A stretch of 64,000 nt of DNA from Larix kaempferi (GCA_027924585.1 BSBM01001719.1:32996001-33060000), one strand, 5' to 3'; positions 1 through 13,132 are shown, counted from the stretch's first letter. Notes: generated from the letters alone by a model not told the origin. Numbers and translations are program-made.

Positions 1-3000
1 GCTGGGGATAGAACTGCCATTGCGTAGAGTCTTTCGAAGCCTTTCATTCTAGGTTTTCACCCTCTGTTGGGAGCCTTGGACCCATTCCAGCACCTTGCAA
101 ATACCCTGCACAACCGAGGCCTCAACAAAGCTTAGGTCCCATATACAATTTCTAATCGTAATGTTGAAGAAACCATCGTCCCATATCAAAATACTAACTA
201 TCATACTAAAATAATCCAAGGAGTTAATTCATAAACCCAAGTTCCATGTCAAAGTGCTCATGTTGACACCCCACTGAAGATACCCAAGCGCAATACCTAT
301 AAGAGAATAGAGAATGGTGTTTCCTAACATAGCTATGTGGATCCAAATATATAGATCAATCCACATCCAAAAAATCAGCCACATCACTGCAAAAGGTTAG
401 ATGGATTGATTTGGAAGGAATACCACCAATGGAGAATATGCAAGCTAAAAGATGGTAGTTAAAACCTTCTATGGATTTCCTTCCATGATGTCCTCTGCAT
501 AAGGAGGAGTGGAGTCATCAAATAGAAGGTGTAGTTGTTTTCCCATAAATAAAAACTATCTCTGCACGAATCATAACATTATCTCTGCACGAATCATAAC
601 ATTTAGCCTCTAAATCACGCGAAGCATTTATTTCACAGGTATGCTCTATCTAGATGACGGGATACATTTCATGAAACTTACATGTCTCCTTGAATTCATG
701 GAATTCCTTCTTCATATCTTCACAAATTTGCATACATAACCCGAAAAGTTTTTATCACCAACATTCGTTTCTCTTATGGCGTGTTCCATCACATTGCCAT
801 TCTTCAATCATGTGAGGGTCTGAGGACATGATTTTATAACGGTTGTAGTGCACTCAATATTGGTCAGAAACATATCGTATAATATACCAAATCAGGGCAT
901 GTGTAAAACCAAATCATAGTAGGACTTGTCCTTATGGATTTGAACTATAGGCCATGAAAGGGTACACCATAAACCTGTAAAGTCATGAAACAAAGGGCAA
1001 ATGAATGATGACTGTGTTTTCACGAGATTTATAGTTGTCCCTTGCTTGAAACAGTTATAAGTCATTAATTACAGTAATCCTATTACCATGGCCTATGGTT
1101 AAATTGGGAAAAGTTATTTCCTCAATTATTGGACACATTTGGGGTGTAAATATCACATGAACAAATGCATAGGGAATTTGAACCTAGCGCCAATACATAC
1201 ATGTTATTCTTCGAATAGTGAAAAGAATAACAACCATCCTGTAAATGAATATTTTAAGACAAGGCCAAAAATGATTTATGCCCAGACATGTGCATCTGTG
1301 TTTACTTTGTACTGTGGAAACAACAAGTGTTTTAGCTTACTTTCATTTTAAGGGTGATTAGAACATTGTTTTGGGAGATGTAATTAGACCACGATAGTTT
1401 TCCAAATGACTTCACTTTGGGTGTCATATTGAGGTTAAGGAACAATCTTGTAACTATATGATTTTTTCTTTTGGTCTACCAGTTGCATAGTACACCCTCA
1501 TTTAATTGTCATGATAGTTTTATGTGACCCATTACTACCTTGTCACCCAATTGTATTCACTCTATGCAAATATTCATGATTGGTTGATTTTACTGTATGG
1601 ATTTTGCATTGATGCACGTGATGAATGGAATTATGATGTTCACAGGTCAATAAACCCAAGATCACAACCACCTACAGGCTCAACCAACCCATTGGGCGTA
1701 GTGCCAATAAAGTATGTGAGTTTTTTCCATCTTTTGAGAAAGGTGTCCCGAAGTGGACATTTATCTCTTATTCCAATGGAAATATCTATGGACTTCATAC
1801 GGCTTCCCTGATAAATGTCGGTTTCTATGTGTCATATTTATAACCCATGAAACCCATTAAACTTGGACAAATTTATAACTCGAGGCTTTATGCTCTCCAT
1901 GTTTTGAATTTGTGTCATTAGCATCACAACACCCTATTCTAACCACTAGATAATTGAATCTTGATTTATTGGGAAGGCTTGCATCTATATTAATCTTTAG
2001 AACATGTATTTTGGAATGGTTTGTACATTTTATAGTGTAGAAACAAGCCATGGATGTAGATATCTCTACTTGGTTGTGCTTGCATGGCTTGATCTATATA
2101 GCATTTTTATCAATTCTATTAAATGCCTTGGTGAGATAACCATAAATCCAATCATGCTAGTTGATAACTCCTACTAGTTATTTCTTTCTTGTTTGAACCC
2201 GGTATATTCCTTTGGTATTCGAGTTTGCACGTAACTATGAAATGTCATGCATTTTGGTCATTGTTATAGTCGAGTGACAGATTTCATATTTGCGACATGG
2301 ATTATTAGAAAGCTCCATCCCACTAATATTGTATAAACTGATTTTGTTGGTGTTGGTAGATAACTGATATTTAATACAAGACACAAAGGGGGTTGAACTT
2401 AGCCAAAAATCATACATGTGATATTGGGTACTATTTTACAGGGAATGTTCTTTGTTCTTGACCATCAAATTTGTTTGTTGCAAAAGCATCATCTTGCTAT
2501 TCCTTATATTTCTTGCTCAACTATATGGTCAGAATTCACTGCATTCTTGTTTTGAAAGTTTTTCATGTTTTTAATTTTGAACATCCATGTCTAGGTCTCT
2601 ATGCAAGATGAATTGACAACATCTAGGGACATGATATAAAAACTACAAAAACATCTAGAAGAGGTAATGCCTTTTCTAACCATAGTTAAGTTTAAAATTT
2701 GAGTCATTTTGAATTGTATCTCTCTTTTTGTTAGCAAAATATGGTCACTGCATTGATTATTAAATCTATACTCCCATATTTCAGGCACATACTTCTGAAG
2801 ATCTCATGTTGTAGAGGTTCAATTCTCTCAACGTAAAGTTGGTATGCAATTTCATATGTCTCTTACGTAGTTGTTTTTGCTCAAATGGTTGGGGAATGCT
2901 CATTATAGATGTTACACAATTAATTTTTTAGTTTTAAACAAGAATGAATTGTATATTGAATTCACATCTCTTACTTTTTGCCTCTTGCTTTGTTAATTAG

Positions 3001-3460
3001 GAGTTGAATTTGCACTCCCACTTTGTATTGATACATGTGTACTCAACACTAGCAGTCCAACCTACTTTTGAGGTCATTTTTGAACATTAATAAAAATATA
3101 TTATCTTATTTCCATGTAAGGAATAGAATTAAATGTTCCATCTAGGAGATCTTATGAAAAAAAGCACATTCAAACATTAAATATCGAACTTGTGTTTGTA
3201 ATAAAACTTGCTAAAATTCAATGGGATGTCACAAATTCAAAGGACTTGATTACTTTCATCAAGCAAAATGCACATTATTGGATTGAAGAAAACAACCAAT
3301 TATTCATGACAAAACACCCTTGTATATGCATCATAGATGCCTTGATGAGTTGAGAACTCTATAAGAAAAAAAAAATGATTTTTCATATAATAGAACTATT
3401 GAGTAGCAAGCAAGTCCTTCATTCAGATCTTCTTTGAGTTATTTTGCATGATTCACACCA
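1..3460. other. Unclassified AT-rich DNA
   Basis: No open frame here resembles a protein I recognise. A 23-bp unit is duplicated head to tail at 558-603. Three short segments look like worn plus-strand exons: 2595-2663 (after TAG, before GTAATG), 2785-2841 (after CAG, before GTATGC) and one starting at 3001 (after TTAG). The first two translate to charged, helix-prone peptides with one stop each. This could be a dead multi-exon gene or chance. No LTR ends, poly-A tails or target duplications were seen. Confidence 0.4.
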
Positions 3461-4889
3461 AGACTCTATGATGTACAATGAATAGGACAACTCCAAACAT
3501 GGCAGTACAAAATTATAAAACAATCATGGATACAAAGAAAACTAGTTGTGCTATCCTATTACATACATATTGGCCAAGAATTGATTATAGAAGTAGTTGG
3601 GATTGCATAACAGACTTGAATGAATATGTAGGTTGGAAAATGACTGTTGAAGGTCACATGCGCAAGGCTATCAAGGTGCTCATGCATGGGCTAGAACTTG
3701 ATGTGTGCATGCTAGAACTTGTCGTGCATAATAGGAACTTTTTGTACTAAGTGTTTTAGAGGCTTTATGGACGGGTTGCTACATTTCCCCCACACCCTAG
3801 TGGGGGGGTTTTCTCCCCTAGACCTTGATTTTTCATCGAGACATGAGTTTACCAAGGTTGCTACCCCTTGGATCCCGTGGGGGGGAGGGTGGGGAGTAGG
3901 GGTATTGAATTTCAATTCATGATAAGCAAACATGTACTCTTTGTGAACTAAAATCATATCGAAATCTTATCAAACAACACTTAAGAGTTAAAATAGTAAA
4001 ATAATGTTAAAACTTAGAATTTTGGATTGTATGCTTCACAACTGTAGACACTAGATAATAAAAGAATTTGGAACAACAACTTGTATAAGCCTAACTCTAC
4101 ATATAAAATTGTTTTTGAAATTATTGGATAGTAAGTAGAGTTCACACTAACACTTGTCAACTTTGTATATCACTTAGAACAAAGAAATTAGAAAACAATA
4201 CAAGATTCTAATTTGTTAATCACTAGCTCAAAATTGGAATCATCATTCACTCACCCTGCCTTCTTTAATATATGAAGGTTGTTGTTACAGTGTAGCTATA
4301 TAGTTCCAGTGATTCACATAATGTGAAAAATCCTAACCCCAAGTATATTCTCCTAGAGTAGTGCATATATTACAAGGCAGTTCCTTGTCAATGTTAAATA
4401 GGTACCTTTATAGATCTATGAAACATTCAAATACACTTTTTAATTGAAATGTTTGTATCTTGGTGATTTTCTGGTACAGTTTAGCCACAAGGTTACCATT
4501 GTTGGATATCTTTTTCATGTCCTACATGCATTCATGTTGCATGATGGAAAGGCCTTACCTAATGGTCCTATTGTGATCTCTCCAATTGGACTATTCCCAT
4601 TCCTATATCAAGAAGATTCTCCATATGATTGGAAGAATAACCAATTGGAGGAGTAAAAAACTCTGAGATCAAGTTCACCCTAAGGTCAAAAACTGAAACC
4701 CAACTGAATGACGAACTCAAATAGGTGTTGTGTTCAAGGACATGACTGACTAGGTTCCTTTGAAACTGAAAAATATGTCTGATACCCTTCTCTTCCCTTA
4801 TTCCTTTTTTAGTAAAGAATATCCTTCTTGTTGGTTTTAATGAGTCCAAGAAAGCAAACTCAATAGTCTTTCTTCATTTTTGAAACAAG
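3461..4889. other. Unclassified DNA with a short G/C-run island
   Basis: Small open frames occur at 3478-3750 and 4444-4656 on the plus strand, but neither resembles a known family. At 3773-3902 the base composition changes sharply, with two runs of seven G, CCCCC runs and CCCC/GGGG blocks inside AT-rich DNA. The island opens frames on both strands, as expected from composition alone. No function can be supported. Confidence 0.35.
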
Positions 4890-5551
4890 CTCGAAGAAAG
4901 AGGGAGAATATTGCTTGATATAAACCCAACCATGTATAAAGTTCAATGCGCCCGTGGGAGGAAGACTCAAGACGACCTTCATTTTTTACAGAGTTTAAAG
5001 AAGAGATAGACGAATACTCTATAATACTGATCTCTGAATTTTAATATCGAGCCGAGATCTATTCTTGCTCACCGGTGTTTTCAATTTTAAGGAGTCTGAA
5101 AAACTTAAACAATAACTCCATACACCTACTCGTGGATTTTAGTATCGAGCCCAAGTTGGTATGTACTCGTTGGTGTTTTCTTTGTTTAAAGAGTCTGAAA
5201 AACTTAAACAATCCTCTATATACCTTCTCGTGGATTTCACATCAAGCCTGAGTAGGTGGATTCCCGTTGGTGTTTTCATGTTTCGAGAGTCTGAAAACCC
5301 TAAAGAAGACACCAAAGGTCCTTTTTCGTACAATTAGTCTCCTCACCCAAAAAAGTGTAAAACAATGAGAGAAGAACTCTTCTAGCCACGTATGACTAGA
5401 GTATTCCTTTATCATAAATAATCCACAAAAGTCTGGAAAAGGGGTAAACTTATACTTAAGCGGATGTCGCTTCAAATCCTTTAACGAGTCTGAAAAGAAA
5501 ACTATACTTGGAAATCTTGTCATATTTAAAGAGTCTAAAAATATCTTAGAG
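4890..5551 (-). repeat. Tandem ~98-bp repeat tract, left part of gypsy_A
   Basis: Units of about 97-99 bp start near 4992, 5091 and 5190, each opening with GAGTYTRAA-type sequence and containing a 'cgtggattt..atc.agcc' core and a 'ggtgttttc' end. Decayed partial units follow to about 5545. The motif TTTAACGAGYCYGAAAA also appears at about 10910, on the far side of element X. I therefore read 4890-5551 and 10884-11097 as one repeat tract split by element X. The left limit is uncertain. Confidence 0.5.
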
Positions 5552-5556
5552 AGAAC

Positions 5557-7810
5557 TGTAATGCTTCCATTGGCATTATAAATTTTAATCTAATTAAACA
5601 TAGATTTTGTGACTAAGCAGCATATAATCAATGTGTAACCATAACAATATATAAACAACATGCAATAGCATCAAATAACTTAGAATTTTTTTAAAACTTC
5701 ATTGGTGATTCACACAACATAAATTAACATCATAAATCATGTAGCAGTAGCATCATATGAGAAGTTTACAACAACATATAAACAATTTAAATCACAAAAA
5801 AAATACATCGTTATAAGAATGGTGACGGAGTCCAAACTGAGCAAGCTTCCCTCCTCTTCTCCTCGAGTTGCTTCCATCTTTATTGCCCAAAGCGGGACCA
5901 CGGTTTTACCTCCCAGCCAACTAGGGGCCTAGCCGGCTCCCTAGCCCCAGGAAACCATTGAACGGTCCCATCCAAATGGCCTCCTAGCCCTCTGTGCCCG
6001 AGACCCCCAAAGAACAGAACAGTGATGCACTAGTAGGCTATGTATCAAATCTTCCAAGAGTTCTCAAACTCTTCCAACTCTTCCAAACTTCTCATACCCC
6101 AAATTATCCAAAATACCTCTTCCTCTCAAAATTCTTACCAAAATATCCTTCAAGAGAAAAGACTCTCCTCCTTCCAATCTCAAGCCTCATATTTATATCA
6201 AAACTCCTCCTCATCATCAATAAATTCCAAAAATAATAGTCAACATTCAATAAATTCATTTTCTAAAAAAAATAGCAATTTAATCTAAATTAATAAAATA
6301 TTATTACACATGGTTGCAAAGTCTCACTTGTCATACTTCTACATTAAATGTAACTATGACAACTCTTTTCTAAAAACTTGTGCAATCCTATCTATTCATT
6401 TATTTATATTATCCTCTCATACATAAGTCAAATAAGATATTTTCATATACTATATTATACTATGAAATAATTTATATTATTTGTATATAATATTATATGT
6501 ATTTCAATAATCCAATCAATTTATATAAATCTAAAACATATTAAACAAGTCAACAAACTCATACTTTCAACTCACAAGTGATACTTTCAACAATTCATCA
6601 ACCAAGCTACTATTAGATAATATAACCATATTAATTTACTCATCGATCGACCAATCGTAGTATTGTACTCACGAATTGGCGTATGCATGGCCAGTGCACA
6701 CGTCGTAAGCGTGGGTACTAATAATCACATTTAATGCTCCTAATAGATCATTATTACATGATCACAAACAACACATAGAAGAACAATTAAACAATGCATC
6801 ATTCATCATTCATATAGAAGCAATAAGACATTTAATTAAATAAACATAGTGATGAAATCCAGCATATAATCACGATAGTTAATAAAAATCAAGAACACCA
6901 TCCAATCCATCATTGGTCCCATCCATCCCATCAGTACTCCAACCCCCTAATCACCACTACTTCCATCTCCTGACCTCACCATCCCCTCCTCTACTGGAAT
7001 ATACCATGGAATCTCGACTACACGTATGACCATGTATATAACCCGTAAGTGGAAGTGTCGATCAACCACATCGACCAAGCTTCCCCAGCAAGCACCCACT
7101 AGTCGTCATCACACATCCACGGGAGCGTGCTCAGCAAAGCCCTCCCACGACTCTGGGTTTCGGAGGTTCGATGGTGGGAAATGCCTCCACCCCTCCTAAT
7201 AGTACTAGGGTCAACGCCCTACATCAACCATACTATGCAATCACTGATCTAAGGGGTCCCGTCATTGAAAAACCACTTTGGGCAAGTCACAATTCCTGTC
7301 AAAACTCACACTCACCCACAAGTCATAGAAATATTGGAATTCACAATTAAATAGCATGAAATTTGATATAACGTCATTATACTCATGATGTTCAATACAT
7401 CTCATGGGCCTTGGAAATATAGGAATCCGCCTATCTCATAGCCAATCAACATGTGGAATAGTTCATCATTAATATGAAACATATATATAGTCATAACCAA
7501 CTCTTTCAAGTGCCAAACGACATTTACAAATAATCATGTAAGTTATTTTTGCAAACAACTAAATTAGCATTCTACATATGGATATTCTATATTCAATTTT
7601 GCATGTTCAAATGAAATAACATATTCATTGTCATTAATAAATTAAAACAATATTTCGAATTACCATACATGCCTCAAGGGAGTCCACATGTCCACATAAC
7701 AATCATCTTGATCAGTCTATCTTAGTAAAACAGATAATAAGCAAATGCATTGCTAAGTTAATTCACATTAGAGTTTTTAATTAAAGACTATCAAAATATG
7801 GGGCGTTACA
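5557..7810 (-). repeat. Left LTR-like segment of element X
   Basis: It begins TGTAATGC after the duplicated AGAAC and ends GGGGCGTTACA. Just inside (7811-7850) the minus strand reads as a 'cgggacgaagtttcttgaag' type sequence, close to the GGACGAA-style stretch that precedes the 3' LTR in many plant chromovirus-like Gypsy elements. That supports a minus-strand element whose 3' LTR is here. At 2254 bp it is long for such an LTR and may hold further insertions. Confidence 0.4.
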
Positions 7811-10800
7811 TACACCCACGCTTCAAGAAACTTCGTCCCGAAGTTATGGTCATTTTCAATCTTAAGGGAATTTTGTTTTGATGCGATACCCCTATTCCTT
7901 CATCATAGAAGATATTAACCACTCTGGTCCCACTTGACCATCACATGATCCACATGTCGATACTATCTAATTTAACTTCTTTTATCACATGGGATGTGTT
8001 ATCATATTACATATTACATGTTGTAGACACAATTGGGCTAACTTTATCATGTTTATCAATTCATTTATTCCCAGTTAGTTAACATACAATCATAATTTGT
8101 TGTTGTTTTCTATATCATAGTTCATAGGAAGACCTTGTATCCCATATAGCATTTCCTTAGGTTCAAGATGTATTGTTATGATCATTTATCAATTATTAGT
8201 TTTACTAATCTTTTTTTTCTAATAAACCCCAATTACTTTTTCATTAGTATATTTAATTGGATAAAATCTTAATAGTAGATTGAATGGTGTGCTATATAAT
8301 AATTTGATTGTCACCATGTCTATCAATTGAGTACGCATAATCAATTAACAGTTATCAAAGGATAATTCTGGCACATGAATCTCATTTTATGCACAAAATA
8401 CTTATGGTTTCAATTTAACACATCGATCGCTCCCGTCCTTATATTACTAGCCAAATTTGGAAACAATGAAATCAACTCATGAAAACGATGAATTTCAACC
8501 TACCACCTCTACAAATATTCTTTGTATGACTGTAAGATATGGTAGGGCTTCTATTTACTCACCATGAAGTATGTTTAGTTCTCACAAGTACATGTAAGGA
8601 TCCAATGCTACTTTACACATCTTAAAATTTTAATTTCCATTATCCTCGTTTAAGTTATAGGAATATTGCATGGATGGTATTTCTTTATTTATCAATATTT
8701 TCATATATTACTTTGTTTTGATTATCACTTGAAATTTTAAGAACCATTTATCAATGTTTGTCACACCTTCTCTTTCTCTCTCTCTTCTTTTGTTTTGTTT
8801 TGTTAGGTTTAACGCATATATTAAACATTAATTACATGCTTCTATAATTTTATTTTATTTCATAATTGATCATTTCTCACATTTTTTTTTTACTATACAT
8901 ATATTGTACCATGATTTACATTATTTTGTTTCAAAATAATGTTATTTTCTACATTTTCCCTACTATAATTATAAAGCCATCCCAATTATACTAATTTGCT
9001 TTACTATTTTATTATGCTTTTCCAATGTATATCATATTATTTGTTGTTTGACAATCATATCTTAATGGTGGTATCTCTTTTGACCCTTTTTTTTTCACCA
9101 ATTCTTTTTTGGCTCTTCAAAATTTTCAATTGTATAATAAATTTTTGTTTTCCAGTTTTGGAAACCATGACTTAATACTTACATTGTATTAATATATTTA
9201 CATTAGTCATTCACTCGAAATGGTTTAGTACAAATTTTCTTAATTTTGGAAACATTGTTATATGATTATAAGTTTGTTATATAATTATGAGTTGTGATTT
9301 AATTACACTAGAATAGATCCATCCCAAATGTGGATCAATCAAGCCTACTAAAGGCATTCATCAAGGGTCTAAGCTTACACTGATACCTTCTCACATAGAT
9401 CTACAACCATGACCTCCTCGAGACTCCACATTTATAGCACCTATGTCAAGGTTCATTGTGCCTTACTAGACTGGTATCCACAACAATTTAGATACTTTGC
9501 AACATTTTATAGTCCTTTTGGTGTTACGGTTCATAAGAAGATGTTATTTGCCATATAACATTTATTTTGGTTCCTGGGGTATTATTATGACTTTTTATTA
9601 ATTGCCCACTTTATTGATTTTCTCTCAAATTTACACCACTTACTTTCTCAATACAAATTTTAATTAAGATCCATCTTGACAGTTTCTTGTTTGGTCTACT
9701 GTATATAATAACATGAACAACACCATGTTTATTATTCAAGTACCCTTTATCACTCAATACTCATTAAACATAGCTCTTACCCATTGAATTGCACATTATA
9801 CATGTAGAATACTTACAACTGCATTTTTTTTCTTTCTTTCTTTCTTTTGTTTTTACACATAGGTAGAGCCTAGCCTACCACTTCTAGATAGGTGCTTGAT
9901 ACAACTATACATTATGACTAGGCGTGAAATACACATACTCATGCTTTTATTTCTAAAATTTCATCAATGTCCTCATTCAAACCTTTGAGTACCATAGATA
10001 TGTTAGGTCAACTCCAAAGCTATCTTACACTTCTTATAATTACTTAATAGTTGTTAATATTGAGGTAATAGTACATATTTGTGGTCGTTATCTTGTCTTC
10101 AACATGATGATCTCTTTATATATATAGATAAGAGGGAGACAAATTCTTTCGGAAAAATATAAAATACATTCCTAGTATTTATTAAAAGTAGAAAATATTT
10201 ACATATTGTGATATTTGATCCGATGTAAATTTTAAGACCATGACATTTCATCATTTAATTTTGACATCTCATTGTTTATATATGAGCTTTTATTAGAACA
10301 TTCCATCTGCAAATTCTAAAATTTAAACATAAAAACAATAACCCTATATTCTTAGTCTAATTCAAAGTCAACTCAGTGAGATGGATTACAAACTTAATCT
10401 AACATAATTTTTAAGCATTAATTAAAATGTAATCTCCCTTATATATATAAGATATTATTTTCCTTCTTTATTCACCTTGTTCCTTAACTTCGGAAATTAG
10501 ATGAGTTGGTAGTGAGAAAGCAAGCACTCTAATCATATGGTGCCTATTCACATTACTTCTGCCTACTTGCGTTACTACTACACCCCTTTGGGATATCTAA
10601 GTTGTGCAAGTCGATCGCAAATCAGAGATTTGATTGGACAACTATCTTCTCACAGTAGCCCAGATAAGGAGGACATTATGAGAGCTACAAGTCTCACTTG
10701 TTTTAAATTCCAACACGGTAATCAAAATTCAGAATGCAGCAGCAGAAGTGCATTCACAATATGGTCACTTCACACCAATAAAATAAAAAGGGAAAATCAT

Positions 10801-10844
10801 GCATTCCAATGGGTATCTTCAACCATTAATGCAACTGCAGCCCA
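7811..10844. other. Interior of element X, no coding capacity
   Basis: This is strongly AT-rich, with many T runs and short TA or TATA tracts (for example 10440-10455). No frame resembles gag, protease, reverse transcriptase or integrase. No primer-binding site could be placed with confidence. It may be the worn interior of element X or unrelated AT-rich filler. Confidence 0.4.
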
Positions 10845-10878
10845 TTAATTAAAGACTATCAAAATATGGGGCGTTATA
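10845..10878 (-). repeat. 34-base terminal repeat of element X, right copy
   Basis: It matches 7777-7810 at 33 of 34 positions (final TACA versus TATA). Bases further inward do not match at all. It marks the right edge of element X next to AGAAC. Confidence 0.6.
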
Positions 10879-10883
10879 AGAAC

Positions 10884-11097
10884 TCCATAAAAATATTTTC
10901 CGTAAAGGTTTAACGAGCCCGAAAATGTAAACTCGTGACCTCCTTATTGTTTTTAACGAGCTCAAAGGAGATACAGAAGAATGCTCATAACTTCCTTACT
11001 GTTTTTAATGAGCTCAAAGTGAAGGTGGAAGAATGCTCATAGCCTCCTTACTGTTTTTAACGAGCTCAAAGAAAAGGTGGAAGAATGCTCGACGATG
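10884..11097 (-). repeat. Tandem ~52-bp repeats, right part of the gypsy_A tract
   Basis: Three units with the core 'ctccttactgtttttaacga' followed by gctcaaag and 'gaagaatgctcata' begin near 10939, 10992 and 11043. An older half-unit with AACGAGCCCGAAAA lies at about 10910. The tract starts inside the end of the protease reading frame, so the repeat runs on from coding sequence. Similar GAGTCTGAAAA motifs continue at 5551 leftward. Confidence 0.55.
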
Positions 11098-12190
11098 GAT
11101 CAATGTCCAAATGAATGGCAGACTGCATTATAGACTCTAGGAAAACTTCATCAGATGGAAGTATATCATCCCAAATAGAACGTAGGTATAAACATTCAGA
11201 TGGATTTATCGCCCAGTCAATTGCCGGGACCCAGTCCCAAGAAGGTAAGCATGAATTCAAAGGCTTCTTCTCAGTATCAATTGGACTCAAGGAACAGTAT
11301 GCCACATAATTTGATTGTGACATGGTAGTGCCTACTGATGGGGGACATACTTGGTCTATAATTGGGTAATAAGAGGGATCAACAAATGTAAGCTGATCGA
11401 TAGTGGCAATGCTTTCGTTGTGAGGAAAATGCATCACACGAAAGAGCGTAGACATCATAGCCTGCATAGCATATATGTAATCACGCCCGAGGATCATATC
11501 AAAATCCATAGGGTCCTTTAAAACCATAAAATCAACTAAGACTGTTTTTCCACTCAAAGTAACAGGTACCTGAGGGAAGGAATCCCAACGGTTCACTAGG
11601 TCTTCTATCGAAGGTCAACGAACAATTAACAGCTGGAACAAGGTTAGGAAAACCTAAATCTCTCCAAGCATAAGGGGATAAGATACTAACAAAAGATCCT
11701 TCATCTATAATACATCGGTGAACTGCATGGTTTCCGATATCGACCTTTATCTGGAAAGGTGAAGAAGAAGGAAGGCGAGGCCCAGTTAGACTATTCCAAT
11801 CAAAGGAAATGATCCCAGAGCTTGGTAGGGGTTCACTCAGCACAAATGAAGTGCCCCCATTTTCATAAACATCTGAACTGGTAATGCAGAAGACTTCAAG
11901 GATAGGTGCATTAGTCTCTAAAGGACTGATGGGATCGGTCGAGGATTGCATCGATTCGATCAGTTCACTCTCCGAAGAAAGAGTGGGGTTGACCAAATAT
12001 TCCATTGGTTCAACCACTTTATCAACCAAAGGTTGATCAAGCTGTTGGGAATCTATACACAATTCAGGAGCAAAGGATCCTTCAGACATGGACCACACTC
12101 TCCACACCACTAGAATAGCAGGGCACAGGTGAGTAAGGTGATCTCCCTTACAAATTTTACAAGGGAAATTTGGCTTGCGTCCTATAAAAT
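11066..12190 (-). pseudogene. gypsy_A second zinc knuckle and aspartic protease
   Basis: Retroviral-type aspartic proteases cut the Gag-Pol precursor. Here the minus-strand frame starts with a knuckle reading CKICKGDHLTHLC (Cys-2-Cys-3-His-4-Cys, with a second His in reach), followed by a Pro/Ser/Glu-rich stretch of about 90 residues. The protease then has FQIKVDIGNHAVHRCIIDEGS, where D-E-G-S replaces the usual D-S/T-G, and later DMILGRDYIYAM, the ILG second-half motif. A frameshift near 11560 separates the two halves, which overlap in the two frames (11532-12110 and 11066-11596). The family is fairly sure; the copy is dead. Confidence 0.65.
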
Positions 12191-12199
12191 TAGACTCCT

Positions 12200-12799
12200 T
12201 TAAAACAACAGTACTCTCAACATGACTAGCATTAGCTGACAGCTTTCCCCAGCATGACTTGCAGTGGTTGGTTGCTCAGAAGCATAAGACTTTTGAACTA
12301 TGGACCACGCTCTTTGCACTTCTAGAAGTACAGGGCACAAATAGGTCAGGTGGTCTCCCTCGTAAAACTTACAAGGGAACTTAAGCTTATGTTTATTGGG
12401 TTTTTCGAGAATGTCAACTTTCTCGACATGAATTGCAGTGGCTGATTCAATGTCTCTAGTATGACTCACAGTAATTGGTGACTTGTCATTAATATGACCA
12501 GTAGTGATCAATGACGCATCCTCAACATGACCAGCAGTGGTTGAAGACATGCTTTCAGTATGATTTGTAGTGATTGAAATTTTTCTCCCAGCATGACATC
12601 TAGAGACTGGGTAGGTGCCCCTAGCATGACTTTCAAAGGCTGGGTGGGTGCCCCCAGCATGACTTCCAGAGGCTAGGTGGCTAGGTTCAGTATGATTCAC
12701 AGTGACTGAGTGAGGTCTCCCAACATGAACACCATAGGTTGGGTAGGTGCCCCCAACATGAATTCCAGAGGTTGGGTGGCTTCCACTTTGCTTTGGCAT
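12200..12799 (-). pseudogene. gypsy_A gag: His-rich repeats and first zinc knuckle
   Basis: The frame gives 199 residues. The first 125 or so are imperfect short repeats built on GxHxGGTxP and TxxHT (for example SHAGGTHPAF, SHARGTYPVS), so they carry one His every 7-15 residues. A knuckle follows, FPCKFYEGDHLTYLCP, in which the second Cys is now Tyr. The next 20 residues match those after the second knuckle downstream, so this module was duplicated. A frameshift near 12240 leads into the second knuckle frame. It is presumed to be a nucleic-acid-binding Gag part. Confidence 0.5.
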
Positions 12800-12829
12800 C
12801 TTCTCTTTATTCCTCTTACGTCTATTCCT

Positions 12830-13132
12830 TTAAGAATGTTGGTTACTAGTATTACTACTTTCACGACATGAGGTAGAAGGAGGAGGAGAAGATGTTACTG
12901 GAAAGGAAGGCATAGGGTTTTGATGCTCTTGATGTGAAGTGCTTAGTTGAGAAGCATCAGGAGCAGGCAAGGCATTCGGAGTGGAAAACAACCAAACCGA
13001 TAGCCCTATAGTGAATTCCAGAAGATTCAAGGTAGCCATTAAGGGAGTACCAATGCTCCCAATGAATGGAAAAGCACAAGGAACCCCTTGAACAGGGGTC
13101 CCTTTATTGGTTCTCACCGGGATGTTATCCAT
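12830..13132 (-). pseudogene. gypsy_A probable gag N-terminal segment
   Basis: A 100-residue frame starts at an ATG at 13132 (MDNIPVRTNKGTP) and ends at 12830 in a Ser/Pro/Thr-rich tail. It lies between the leader and the His-rich gag segment on the same strand, so I take it as the start of gag. An open frame extends upstream to 13336 but looks like leader sequence. No canonical retrotransposon gag fold is recognisable. Positional inference only. Confidence 0.35.

Larger units (their letters stand above)
5557..10878 (-). mobile_element. Element X: LTR-type insertion flanked by AGAAC
   Basis: AGAAC at 5552-5556 is followed directly by TGTAATGC. The right end, GGGGCGTTATA, stops at 10878 and is followed directly by AGAAC (10879-10883). 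A five-base duplication with TG...(C/T)A ends is what LTR-retrotransposon integration leaves. On the minus strand the ends read T(G/A)TAACGCCCC, like many plant Gypsy LTRs. The insertion splits the gypsy_A repeat tract. There is no coding capacity. The two supposed LTRs agree only in their last 34 bases, so the element is rearranged or is not a simple two-LTR copy. Confidence 0.5.

Noticed and set aside
3712-3957. Overlapping frames on both strands in the G/C-run island
   Set aside because: Composition explains them; no motif or homologue recognised. A plastid or mitochondrial insert was considered, but no organelle gene was seen.
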